From positions 8,060,001 to 8,124,000 of the forward strand of contig NC_134997.1 of NCBI RefSeq assembly GCF_050947335.1: a stretch of 64,000 bases of DNA. Reading direction: 5' to 3'. The position numbers and the translations under genes were made by a program. Every line of letters starts with the position of its first letter. Within the stretch, counting starts at the first letter, position 1. Below are positions 46,115 to 57,110 of the stretch, in pieces. The notes under the pieces are model-generated. The model did not search any database, was not told the origin of the DNA, and was given only the letters and a program-made list of their open reading frames with translations. The DNA is from Megachile rotundata (lineage: Eukaryota; Arthropoda; Insecta; Hymenoptera; Megachilidae).

Positions 46115-47385
46115 GACCTGATTTCGTTTGCATGTGGACGCTCGAATTTTGTTTACGCTGCGGTCGAGCTTATCGGGACACGAGTGAGAAATGAAGCTGA
46201 TTAAAGTGTGTCTTGTTACGGGGAGGAACAGTTCGTGTTGCTGAGGAACAGCTTATGTGTTGAGCAATTAACTGGTCGGGATTTTAGTTTTATTGCGGAT
46301 GGGGACGGAAGTGAACTTGATGTGGTTAGGATCTTAAGGGACTGGGGGTTTTATTGAGGAAGCTGTTTTATTTTTGTTGGGGGATGTTGGTGCTTAGGAG
46401 ACTGGAAGATTTTGGAAATTGGGAGATTTAGGGAGGTTATTTGGAAGTACTCTTTGGATTGAAAGGTAGATTTATAAGTTATGAAGGTTACTTGGGGCAA
46501 TTGGGCTCCACATCATTAAGAGCTAGATTTGCAACTTGATATGAACATTATTTGGAAGAATTATACCTCAGATCATCAGAAGGTGGATTTACATGACACT
46601 TAGGTTATTTGAAAGAATTTGCCTTCACATCACTAAAAGCTAGATCTACACTTTGATCTTGCTATTAGTGATTTGATACTTGATACTTAGGTAACTTGAA
46701 AAAATTTCTCTTCAGATCATCAAAAGCTAAATTTGCAACTGCATATAAAGAATTTATATAAAAAACTTATAAGTCCATAAAAAATTTGCAATTAGGTAAA
46801 CCCACATGAAAACCTCCAAATCTCCAAACCAAAGTACATTAGCAACTCGATAAATTCCCAAGAATTAAGTTGTGAATATTAAAGATAATGAATATGCAAT
46901 GAAAAGTTGATACTCTAAGATTTCCTGTGGAAATATACAGTAACGAGATATGGAACTGGTAGTTGTATTTCAACAGAAGCTGTATCGACCTTCAACGCGA
47001 ATGTAAGGTAACGGCTGCAACCAATGAGAAGTGCCATAAAACTAACAGTGCTTGGACCAGGACACCATAAAACCTGTTAATGTTCAGGTGACACTGGCAA
47101 CTAGAATGCTTATGAACGTAATGGTTAAATCCTAGGAAATCGAATTAAATAATTAATATTTAATTAGTGTATAAGGAAATAGACGAGTTATGATTATTTT
47201 CGTGGAAATGTGTAATGGAATGTTGATTATTTGTATATTTTATACTGGATTTGAATGTTTTATTTTAGTGTGATAAGGGTTATGTGGTATTTTGTACTAT
47301 GTGGAATTTATGTTTAATTTTATGTTTAGGGCGATGAGTGTTGGGGAGGGTTTTAGGAGGTTGGAGAATTTTTAGGTTGTAATAT
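46115..47385 (+). other. Probable 3' UTR and downstream flank
   Basis: After TAG the sequence falls quickly to AT-rich noncoding DNA. I see no AATAAA close by. Weak ATTAAA variants occur at 46200 and near 47140, so the polyadenylation site is undetermined. 46430-46745 carries an irregular repeat (spacing 55-87 bp) with CATCATTAAGAGCTAGATTT-like units, possibly within the UTR. Confidence 0.45.
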
Positions 47386-47389
47386 TTTG

Positions 47390-47975
47390 ATACTTAGCAG
47401 TTTGGTTATTTGGAAATTTAAGAAGATGGAAATTCTGAAATTTAGAAATTTGGAAATTTAGAAATGTGGTAATTTGGAAATTTAGAAATTTAGAAATTTG
47501 GAAATTTGGGAATTTGGAAATTTGGAAATTTGGCAATTGGGAAATTTGGGAATTTGAAAATTTAGAAATTTGAAATTTGATATGTGGAAATTTTAAAACT
47601 TGGAAATATTGAATTTTGACATTTAAAAATTTATAAATTGAAAATTTAGATATATGGAAAAATTGAAAATTTAGAAATTTTGAAATTTTGAATTCTCAAA
47701 TTTCTTGATTTCTCAGCTATTAATTATAGAAATTCACAAAATTTGAAGATTTGGAAATTCTCAAATAAACAATTTTGAAGTTCGATAATTTTGAAAGTTG
47801 GAAAGTTGGAAATTTAAAAATTTGGAAATTTGGAAATTTGAAAAGTTGGAAGAAATGGAAAAAATGGAAAAATGGGAAAACTTGCAAAAATTGGAAAAAT
47901 TAGAAAATTTGGAAATATGAAAATCTATAAAATCAAAAATAAAAAAGTTCAAAAACATGAAAATTGCAAATTTCT
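47390..47975. repeat. 9-bp AAATTTGGA array (downstream copy)
   Basis: The same unit family as 24.1-24.8 kb (GAAATTTGGAAATTTAGA). It is denser in 47420-47570 and degenerate after 47640. Confidence 0.88.
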
Positions 47976-48595
47976 CAATTTTTAAATACTGAAATTCACA
48001 AATCTCAGAGATTAATAATTTATAAAATTGGAAATTTGTTAATTAAGCAAATTGCAGTTAAAAACAACAAATACATCAATTATTATATTAACTACTTTTT
48101 AATTCATATATTATCAAACTAATAAATTTATTTAATGTTTATAATTAAACATAGTATTCATTAAGAAAAATTTTGTATTACTGTACATTTAAATTTAGAA
48201 ATATCATTCATGCATTTATTTAGCGTTAAAATGTTGTATATATATTATATACATATATGTTACATGTATGTTATTAATAAGGTCCACATATGAATTTTTC
48301 AAAAATCAAATCAATTGAAAATAATTAATAATATAATACAAATTACAGCCATTAAAAAAATACAAAACCAATACATTATTTATAAATTTTGTATATTACA
48401 TTATATTTGAAAAATTGAAAATTAATACCAAAGATTAATTTGGAAATTTCATGTCAACGTGTGTTATTAAATTTAATATATGTCATTATTCAGTGTCTTA
48501 TGTTTCCATCATTTAATAACCGTTCCTTCATTATTATTTATTCCCTTTGATTTAAACATAATAACCCTAATAAACCCTAATAACTGTAGTAAAAT
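47976..48595. other. Very AT-rich spacer
   Basis: Includes TATATATTATATACATATATG near 48235-48260. No gene or element is supported. Confidence 0.4.
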
Positions 48596-48599
48596 ATTT

Positions 48600-49085
48600 T
48601 AAAAGGTATTGAGGAGTACAAAATTTCCAAATTCTCAAAGTTCCAAATTCCAAAATTCCCAAATTCTCAAAGTTCCAAATTCCCAAATTCTCAAATTCCC
48701 AAAAATTCCCAAGCTCCCAAATTTCAAAATTCTCAAAGTTCCAAATTCCCAAATTCCTAAATTCCCAAGTTCCTAAATTTCCAAAGTCCCAAATTCTCAA
48801 ATTCCCACATTCAAAAATTCCAAATTCTCAAATTCCCAAGCTCCCAAATTTCAAAATTATCAAAGTTCCAAATTCCCAAATTCCCAAATTCCCAAATCCC
48901 CAAATGCCCAAATTCTCAAATCCCCAAATTCCCAAATTCCCAAATTCCCAAATGCCCAAATTTCCAAATTCCAAAATTCCAAAGTTCCAAAGTTCCAAAA
49001 TTCCCAAATTCCCAAGCTCCCAAATTTCAAAATTCTCAAAGTTCCAAATTCCCACATTCCAAAATTCCCAAATTCCAAAAAATTA
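48600..49085. repeat. AAATTCCCA array with block repeats
   Basis: Units of 9-10 bp (AAATTCCCA, AAATTCTCAAAGTTCC). The block AAGCTCCCAAATTTCAAAAT occurs three times (about 48709, 48838 and 49013), each followed by TCAAAGTTCC, showing higher-order duplication. Confidence 0.93.
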
Positions 49086-49855
49086 AAATTAAACTTAATT
49101 CTTCATTTAAACTTAACGTCTCCCCCCAAAAAATTAAACTCCCCAAATGATACAAAAGACAAAAATAACCCTCGAAAAAACTCCCTCGGCAGCCTCACTT
49201 TAAACGTTTCGCATCCTCCATTAAACGCTACAAAGAAGAAATCGTTGTCGGAACGGTGCCAAAAATGTCTCGGAAACGATCAGTGTTCCATCCTTAGCGA
49301 TACATGCACGTCGAAAAAGGACAGAAGCATCGTGAACAAAGCTTTTTGAAAGCGAAGGTTCAGACCGGCAAGGTAGCAGGTTGCAAGGGTGCAATGTCAA
49401 CGTTAACGGAGGGCGGTAGGGCGCAGACTGGTGCAATTAAAATGCAAATTATCTCTTTTCGCGCGGCCATCTTTCCAGAACGGCCGGATATCTCGCGACC
49501 CTGTGCCGTCACCGATTAACTTGGAACTAATTTACGAGACGACTCGGCCGGAGGAGACGTTTTGTCTCGGGCACGGATAGTGGATAGACCCGGTGCGTTA
49601 ATACGGGCTAACGTCATTTGCAAGTGTCAGTCCCGGCCAGGTTTCTTCGTTACGAGCATGATTTTCGTCGAAAGATCAAGCAGCTTGGGAAATTGCCACC
49701 CTGAAGCTAGCCTCCTGCTTCGACCGATTAACCTTTCAATGTCCAACATTTAATGTACATACTGATTATTTCAGTAACTTTTTAGTCATTCGCTTTTTTT
49801 GAATAGTGACATTTTTGAGGGATGGTTAGAAATTTTTAGATTGTTCGGATTTTAG
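49086..49855. other. Unique GC-richer island
   Basis: 49190-49740 is unique, CpG-bearing and noncoding as far as I can judge. Overlapping frames on both strands have no domains. Confidence 0.4.
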
Positions 49856-49859
49856 GTTT

Positions 49860-50115
49860 GGGGAGTTGGAGATCTGTGAGACTGAAGATTTGTAGATTTG
49901 TAGGATTGTAGATTTACAGACTTGTAGATTATATAGAATTGTAGATTTACAGACTTGTAGATTATATAGAATTGTAGATTTACAGACTTGTAGATTTGTA
50001 GAATTGAGAATATATAGACTTGTAGATTGAGTACATTTCGAACATTTGTAGATGCAGGTTTATGTGAATCTTATAGAGTTGCAAATTTTGCAGAATTGCA
50101 GATTTTGTAGGTTTT
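49860..50115. repeat. GTAGATTTACAGACTTGTAG repeat
   Basis: A 43-44 bp unit (TTGTAGATTTACAGACTTGT followed by AGATTATATAGAA) repeats about three times, then decays. Confidence 0.82.
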
Positions 50116-50129
50116 TTTAGATTTTCTTG

Positions 50130-50465
50130 ATTATTGGAACAATTGAAAAATTGAAGAATTGAAGAATTGAAGAATAGAAGAATCGAAGAATTGAAAAATT
50201 GACAAATTGACAAATTGACACATTGACAAATTGACAAATTGACAAATTGACAAATGGAAAAATTGAAGAATTGACAAATTGACACATTGAAGAATGGACA
50301 CATTGAAGAAGTTGAAAAATTGAAGGTTTGGAGAATTAAAAAATTGACAATTGAGAAATTGAAGAATTGATAAATTAAAGAGTTGACAAACTGACAAATT
50401 GAACAAATAAAAAATTGAATAATTAAAGAATTGATAAATTTAGAAACTGAAGCACTGAAAATCGA
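50130..50465. repeat. 9-bp AATTGACAA array
   Basis: AATTGAAGA units followed by AATTGACAA units. Minus-strand frames encode CQFVNLSI repeats only. Confidence 0.92.
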
Positions 50466-50484
50466 TCAAATGGAATAAATACTC

Positions 50485-50960
50485 GAATACTTGAGTGCTT
50501 GAATACTTGAATATTTGAATACTTGGAATCTTAGAAACTTGAAAACTTGAAAACTTGAAAACTTGAAAACCTGGAAACTTGAAACCTTGAAAACCTGAAA
50601 GCTTGGAAACTTGGAAACTTGAAAACTTGAAAACTTGAAAACTTGAAAATCTGGAAACATGAAAACTTGAAAACCTGAAAACTTGAAAACCTGGAAACTA
50701 GAAAACTAGAAAACTAGAAAACTAGAAAACTTGGAAACTTGAAACCTTGAAAACCTGAAAGCTTGGAAACTTGAAAACCTGAAAAATTGAAAACTTGAAA
50801 ACTTGAAATCTTGAAAACTTGGAAAATTGAAAACTTGAAAACTTGAAACCTTGAAAACCTGAAAACCTGAAAACCTGAAAACTTGGAAACTTGGAAACTT
50901 GCAAACTTGAAAACCTGAAAACCTAAAAACTTGAAAACTTGAAGACTTGACAAACTAATA
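50485..50960. repeat. 9-10 bp AAAACTTGA array
   Basis: AAAACTTGA and AAAACCTGA units. The combination CTTGAAACCTTGAAAACCTG recurs about 160 bp apart (near 50578 and 50738). It directly follows the preceding array with a different core word. Confidence 0.92.
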
Positions 50961-51905
50961 AACTAAAAAACCATGAAGTCAAAAAGTAGAAAAATTGAAA
51001 ATTAGTAAATTTAAAACAGAGTTAGTACTCGTACCTGACGATATCAAAACACGAGAGGATTCACATTTTCAGACACTTCACTCCTCCAAACAGAAAAAAC
51101 GAAAAATCTGTAAAATCACCATACTCTCCCAATTCTTTTTAATTACTCCGGCACATTAAATTTGAAGTATCGATTACCGATAACCCCCGTAGCAGTAAAC
51201 TTGTTAACCACATCCCATAAATAATTGATCGAAAGTTAATAGAGGATTACACAAGATCGAACGTTTCACGTTAATGAAACGTATATATTGATCTAATAAA
51301 GAGAGATTATACAAGCGACCCGGCATGCGATCGTGAAATCATTGCATACAAATCGCCGCATTTTCCATCGAGTTATTCATCGAATTATCGATCATTTGAG
51401 GCAACTTATTCCAACAGTCCGATTTATTAATGGCCGATGCCAGGGGTTGAAGTTGAAGGCAAAGTTCTCTAGCATCCTACGCGTAAACTTGTTCGACGTT
51501 CTGTTCCCGTTATTCCTCGCTCCTTTCAAAGAGAGCCGGAAGAAATTTAAAGAACCCGGGGAGAAAGGAATCGTTCGGATGAATTGAATGTGCTTACAAT
51601 TAAACGCTCCGGTTCGTTCTTTTTTTTATCATTCAGTGGAAAGGAAAGTTTAAGAGCGTCGAGAGAGAAGAAGCCGCGAAATTGAACGCGGGAAGGAACT
51701 CTTCGAGGCAGACCTCTCAGGACCGTGTTACTTTAACGATCGCAAAATTGCAGAATATTAATCTCGTTTATGCTTCTTTTAATAAATTAACCTCCTATTA
51801 CACAAAATTTTTAGAAGAAGATTCTCTGTGTTCCAAATCTCGAAATTCATTAGTGCTTAAGTTTATGAAGCTTCTCACTTTGAAACTAATCTTAAAATAA
51901 CATAG
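50961..51905. other. Unique segment with moderate GC
   Basis: 51130-51760 is unique. Frames at 51333-51587 and 51682-51900 (+) have no recognisable domain. Confidence 0.4.
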
Positions 51906-51909
51906 ATTC

Positions 51910-52130
51910 ACCAGACTCTAAATATCGTAATTTGAAAATTCTCTAGGTGCCAAATCACAACATTCCAAAATTCCCTAGGCTACAAATCAGATGATTCAAA
52001 AATTCCCTAACTTCCAAATCTCACAATCCAAAAATTCATTCGGTTCCAAATCTCGTAATTCAAAAATTCCCTATATTGCAAATCTCAAGATTCAACAATT
52101 CCCTAGGTTCGAAATTTTATTTTCCAGAAT
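51910..52130. repeat. Degenerate repeat of about 40 bp
   Basis: AAAATTCCCTAGGTTCCAAA-type units (variants CTACAAATC, TTCCAAATC) recur five to six times. Confidence 0.7.
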
Positions 52131-52735
52131 TTTGAAATTCACATCGACTTCAATAAACAATCAACGAAATTCTTCAAGAGAGCTTAAGTGTCACGTTCAA
52201 AGAAAGCAACGAGCCAACACAAAGCACGGCTGTACGTTAATTACCGTTCCTCAGGAGATTTGCAGTAATTGAGCAGCAACGTGGCTGAGATACGTTTATC
52301 GTTCACTTGCAAACAGACCTAACTACTCTCCGTAGTCCGATATCAAGCGATACAGCAAAGATTATCGGATGGGAATAGTATGCAGTCGACCCCATGAATT
52401 CCAATTAAAAGCCTATCGTAAGTATTTATAGAGAGAAGACGGGAACAGTATCTACGGTTACAATGACCGTTTAGATAATCAGCTTTAATTACGCACCTCG
52501 TAAAGCCTTTATGAATCTGGTCTGCGCGGACGAACAATACGGCGTCGTTGCTTAAACCTGATCTCTCGGCGAAGAAGTATCCTTACCTGAAAACAGAGAA
52601 GCGATTGTGTTTAGTAATTATACCTATTTATCGGGAGTCGTATTATTCTTATACCGGTATCTTTATTGGCCATTTAATTCTAGATTATACCGTAGGATTT
52701 GTTAATATTTTTATTATTAATGCTTTAGAGGTTTA
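52131..52735. other. Unique segment
   Basis: A unique, moderate-GC stretch (52150-52560), then AT-rich. No gene is supported. Confidence 0.4.
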
Positions 52736-52737
52736 GT

Positions 52738-53020
52738 AATCCAACGCGTAGTAATGCTATGCGTGGTAATTCTATGTTTAGTAATGCAACGTGTGGTAAT
52801 CCAATGCGTAGTGATCCAACGCGCGGTAATCTAACGCGTAGTAACCTAGCGTGTGAATATCCAACGCGTAGTAATCCAGCGCGTGGATATTCAACGAGTA
52901 GTAATCCAACGCGTGGTAATTCTACGCGTAGAAATTTAACGCGTGGAAATCTAACGCGTAGTTAACCAACGCGTAGTAATCCAAAGCGTAGTAATCCTAC
53001 GCGTAGTAACCCAGCTAACT
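52738..53020. repeat. 15-bp AACGCGTAGTAATCC array
   Basis: About 18 units of 15 bp, most with ACGCGT or its variant ATGCGT or GCGCGT. The unit is a multiple of three and lacks stops in one frame, giving a 68-codon frame of NPTRGNSTR-type pentapeptides. It has no support as a gene. ACGCGT is self-complementary and CpG-dense, unusual in this AT-rich setting. Confidence 0.93.
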
Positions 53021-54025
53021 TAAAAAAATTAACAAAATGAACCGTATTATAATTAATCAGAATTTAATTAACTATTCAATCAAAATATAATAAATATTTA
53101 TTTCCTCTTATTTCCTTCTCTAATAATTTCAAAATCAGTTTAAAATTCCTATCATTCATTTCTAAAATCACTTAACATTTGACTCGTATTCCCCATAAAA
53201 TTTCTTATTTTATCCCTCGCTAAAATTATTAAATTCGTTGTTTGAGTAACTATTATTTCCACGCTCTCAAGATAATAGAAATGGCGTTTCAGAAGGGGAA
53301 CGAAATTCTGTTGCTAAGATAAAACATTCTGGCGCTTCCGGGCCTTTCTGGATTTAATAAAAAAAGCGTAGACGAAGGTGGTTGGAAGTTTCTGCAGCAA
53401 AGAAATTTCAAACACTTCGCGTGCGACGAGCTCGCGGAACCTCACAAGAATCCGTTGTTTTCACGCTATTCCATATTACACTTGCACAGCAGTTTCATTA
53501 CTCTTTCCTGGGTCGTGTCTCGTCCCTCCAATTTCGACGGGGAATTTCGCCGAAACTTGAAGCTTTATTACGTTCTCGCGTAATTTCGTGCTCGTAATAT
53601 CACGAGCCGGACACTCGAGTCAGCTGTGGGAAATGAACGTTTTCGTTTCTTGATTTCAATCCTTTCGTTACAGCAAATTTCATTTCATTGGAAATTTTGC
53701 AAATTTTACTGATGGACTATTTTTAGCAATTACTTATATTAAAATATTACTAATTATTAGATATTATTACTTATTATGTAATAAGTGATATAATTGCTGC
53801 ATCGGGGGGAAGAAAGGGAGCTGCGTTTAGAAAGGTTAGAAACGTGAAAGGTTAATCGATGCATCAGTATATTTTAGTTTTCTGAACTGTTAGATTTTAT
53901 ATTTAATAATTTTCAAGTTTTCAAAAATAGTTTGTCTAATATTAAAATTTTCAAAGGTTTTAATGAAATTTAAAATAATTATGAAATACGATATTCTTAC
54001 GAAGAGAAGTAATTTCACAAAGGTA
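53021..54025. other. AT-rich flank and GC-richer island 53270-53640
   Basis: Two overlapping + frames in 53378-53597 lack recognisable features. ATTACTTATTATGTAATAAGTG near 53762 contains a short dyad. Nothing else is seen. Confidence 0.4.
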
Positions 54026-54029
54026 TAGG

Positions 54030-54819
54030 TGTCGACCCACGAGTTGGCACGTGATTTCTACATTTCTCATATGAATTCTCAAGCTTCCACATTTCTAACC
54101 TATCACATTTGCAAATCTTCCCAATTCTCAAGTTTTCAAATGTCTACACCTCTAAGCTTTCAAATCTCCAAATTTCTAATTCATCATATTTCCATATCTC
54201 TCTATTTCTCTTAGAGTAATTGTATAAGAAAATGGCCTTCTTGTCAGTCATTCTTAGGTTATAGGATGTTCCACATAAAGTTTGACAGTGGGTCCTGTAT
54301 GTAGTTCCAAAACACTGTCGAAGGAACTAAAAATGCGAGTGTCAAGAAGTAAATCAATATCGTCGCTGCTTCTTGACCTATCCATTGACACCCTCCATGT
54401 GGCCCCACAGCCCGAACGTCGGGGAATTTTCGATCGCGACGTGCACCATCCATCGTTTTGACAAGCCTTCTAATTTACCATATTTTCAAATCTTCCACAT
54501 TTCTAACCTATCATTTGCAAATCCTCCACTTTCCTAATCCTCGAGTTTCCAAATTTCTACAGATGTCAACCCACGAGTTGCCGCGTCCAAAGTAAAGAAG
54601 CTCCCCACCGAACTCTTCGTTACATTTCGGCAAATAAGAATAATGACAATAACAACTGCTGAATTCGTACTATCTCTCGAGACGTCTGTCATTGTTTTTG
54701 GCCTAATTGCGCGACCGCTCGAGCCAATACCTCTGAAAACACGTATGGCGTCCATTTTTCTATTCTGACCAAAGCTCTTCTAAACACGTCAACCTCTCGC
54801 ACCAACTCGTGGGTTGACA
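54030..54819. mobile_element. Possible small inverted-repeat element
   Basis: The word TGTCAACCCACGAGTTG at 54564-54580 is the exact reverse complement of 54803-54819, and an 18-bp near-copy (TGTCGACCCACGAGTTGG, one mismatch) lies at 54030-54047. The outer pair would frame a 790-bp element and the inner pair a 256-bp one. A segment with CCACATTTCTAACCTATC is also duplicated (about 54087 and 54498). No transposase, and no clear target-site duplication, can be seen. Minus-strand frames (54259-54453, 54534-54755) are unrecognised. Confidence 0.35.
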
Positions 54820-55222
54820 ACAGTACAATCTTTGATATGAATGAAGAGAGGAATCTTGTTCTGCCAGGTATAACAGCATCGGTACATCGAAAAAATCAAT
54901 TTGATAAATTACCCATGGAATTTCGCTCGATGTACCCCGAGAATTAATAAACAGAACTTGTCGCGTTAATTGAAAATTTTTTCATGATTAAAAATTTCCC
55001 AATTTCACGTCGCAGGATCGGTTCAATTACACGAACCGTCCAATATTCTGTTATGAGGCCGGTAGCATTGTTCGGGTTGTCTCTGTTGAGGCTCCGCATT
55101 TTTGCAATCGCTTTTTCGACGCGCAAATATTTGCGAACTGTGCCAACACGCGAAACGAGCTACGTCATCGACGGTCGAACACTGAACAAACGATGCATCG
55201 TTGACGAGCTACATTGATACCT
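54820..55222. other. Unique moderate-GC segment
   Basis: Frames on both strands at 54944-55217 overlap and show no domain. No feature is supported. Confidence 0.4.
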
Positions 55223-55224
55223 GC

Positions 55225-55545
55225 CGATTAATTTTTTTAACCGTCGATTACACATTCGATGACTTTTGCAAAAAAAAAAAATCGGCCTCCGAAATGTACC
55301 TTGATTCGTGTTTATTTTTGTAAATACGAATCAAAATTTACTGAAGGCTTGATTAATTTACTGTGTAAACGCGGGTCCATCGTGTCTCATGTATTTTTTA
55401 GCGATTCCTTTTTTCAACTGTCGATTACACGTTCTATGAATTTTGCAAAAGTTCGGCCTGTGAAATTGATTCGCGTTTATTTTTGTAAATATGAATCAAA
55501 ATTTGGTGGGAGTTTGATTAATTTGTCAAATGTGGTCTTTCGTGT
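55225..55545. repeat. 177-bp tandem duplication
   Basis: GTCGATTACAC begins at about 55243 and 55420. Both copies keep TTTTGCAAAA, CGTGTTTATTTTTGTAAATA or its variant, and CTTGATTAATTT-like text in order. Confidence 0.82.
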
Positions 55546-55554
55546 GTGAAAGAT

Positions 55555-55775
55555 AAAAATATATCACATATCACATATCACATATCATACATATGACTCT
55601 GCAACGTATGCATCACATATGTGATTCAGTAGCATGTTACACATACATATAAGATTTAGTAACATATATAATATAGCACATATATCATGTACGATAAAGT
55701 GACGTATGTATGACATACACATATGTGTAACAACTCATGTGTCAACACCTCACATTTGAACAAGTACTGTATAAA
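55555..55775. repeat. CACATATCACATATG repeat, first array
   Basis: Opens with 8-10 bp CACATATCA units and continues with irregular CACATATG-containing units. Confidence 0.82.
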
Positions 55776-56520
55776 TCAAAACTACCATTTCAATTTAATT
55801 AAAATCGATCTCAAAATTAGGGTATTTTAATTATTCCAAATAACAAGTCTTATCGCACAATACTGAATTTGAAAGACTTGGATTTATCGAAAAATATAAC
55901 ATGTTTTTATGATACTAAAAAAAGAGGACTGCGTAATAAAATTTGGAACGTAACAGTATTTTTCTGTGAATAAAAAGAGTATTTTCTTCGCGTGAATGAA
56001 AACGAATTTACGTGGGACAAAATTGGCACCGTTATCCGAGGAATTTGAACGAGTAACTCAAGCGATTAACTTCTCGGACGACACGTTTCGATCCCGATCA
56101 GAAGTAAACTCGACACTTTCAGAGCGCACCACCGAACTTTGCAACTTTTTTATTTCGCTTTCGATCCGCTTGCTTTCTACTCGAGCCACCCTTCGCGTTC
56201 GCCCTTCATCCCCCGGCTCGCAGTATCGCAGGAAATTTGAAACTGAGTGCCAAGCGTTCTCGATAAAAGTCGAAAGCTCGACGAAATGTCCTCTCGCGAT
56301 CGAATTGCGACGCTTGTCGCTATGGTGTCTCGGGAAATTGCGTTTCACGGTAAACCTGCGAATTCTTTATACGTTTTGTTTATGTTGTTTTTAAACGTAT
56401 CTAGTATTCATTTAATATTATTGTTGTTACTATTGTTATACTTATTATATTTTTCACTTTTGTTATTTTAATGCCTGTTATTGCTATTATTCTTGTTATA
56501 ATACTCATCATTATTATTAT
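55776..56520. other. Unique island between the two CACATATG arrays
   Basis: 55990-56370 is GC-richer and CpG-bearing. Opposing frames of 132 (+) and 96 (-) codons overlap across it. Neither product is recognisable. The + frame ends in a TTATTATT-rich run. Probably noncoding. Confidence 0.4.
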
Positions 56521-56524
56521 TATT

Positions 56525-57110
56525 ATATGTGATATGTGATATGTTATACATACATATATTACTAAATCACATATGTTACATACACGTTGTTAAATTATAT
56601 GTGTTATTCATATATTACTAAGTCACATATGTTATATATGTACTGTTAAATCACATATGTTATACATATGTTATTAAGTCACATGTATTTTAGAAATGTT
56701 ACTACATCACATATGTTATTGTATATTGCTTAATCACATATGTTACATACACGTTGTTAAATTACATGTGTTATTCATACATTACTAAGCCACATATGTT
56801 GTACATATATTGCTAAATTACATATGTTATATATACGTTGTTGAACCGTGTGAGTTGTACATACATTACTAAATCACATATGTTGTATATGTACTGTTAA
56901 ATCACATATGTTATTAAATCACATGTATTTTAGATATGTTACTACATCACATATGTTATACATATATTGCTTAATCACATATGTTATACATATATTGCTT
57001 AATCACATATGTCATACATACATTACGAAATCATATATATTATACATATCTTGCTAAATCACATGTTACACAATTACTAAATCACATATGATATACATAC
57101 ATGACATAAT
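56525..57110. repeat. CACATATGTTATACATA repeat, second array
   Basis: About 20 units of roughly 28-30 bp (TAAATCACATATGTTATACATATATTGC and variants) with strong conservation of TCACATATGTTA. Confidence 0.9.

Noticed and set aside
52759..52965. Frame encoding NPTRGNSTR-like pentapeptides, reminiscent of low-complexity Arg/Ser/Asn proteins such as bee sex-determination factors
   Set aside because: The frame is just the 15-bp minisatellite read in its stop-free phase, with no SR-type or other unique domain beside it.
54259..54453. Minus-strand 64-codon frame with a hydrophobic segment
   Set aside because: Looks vaguely membrane-like, but is short, unrecognised and inside a possible repeat element. 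Not enough to call a gene.
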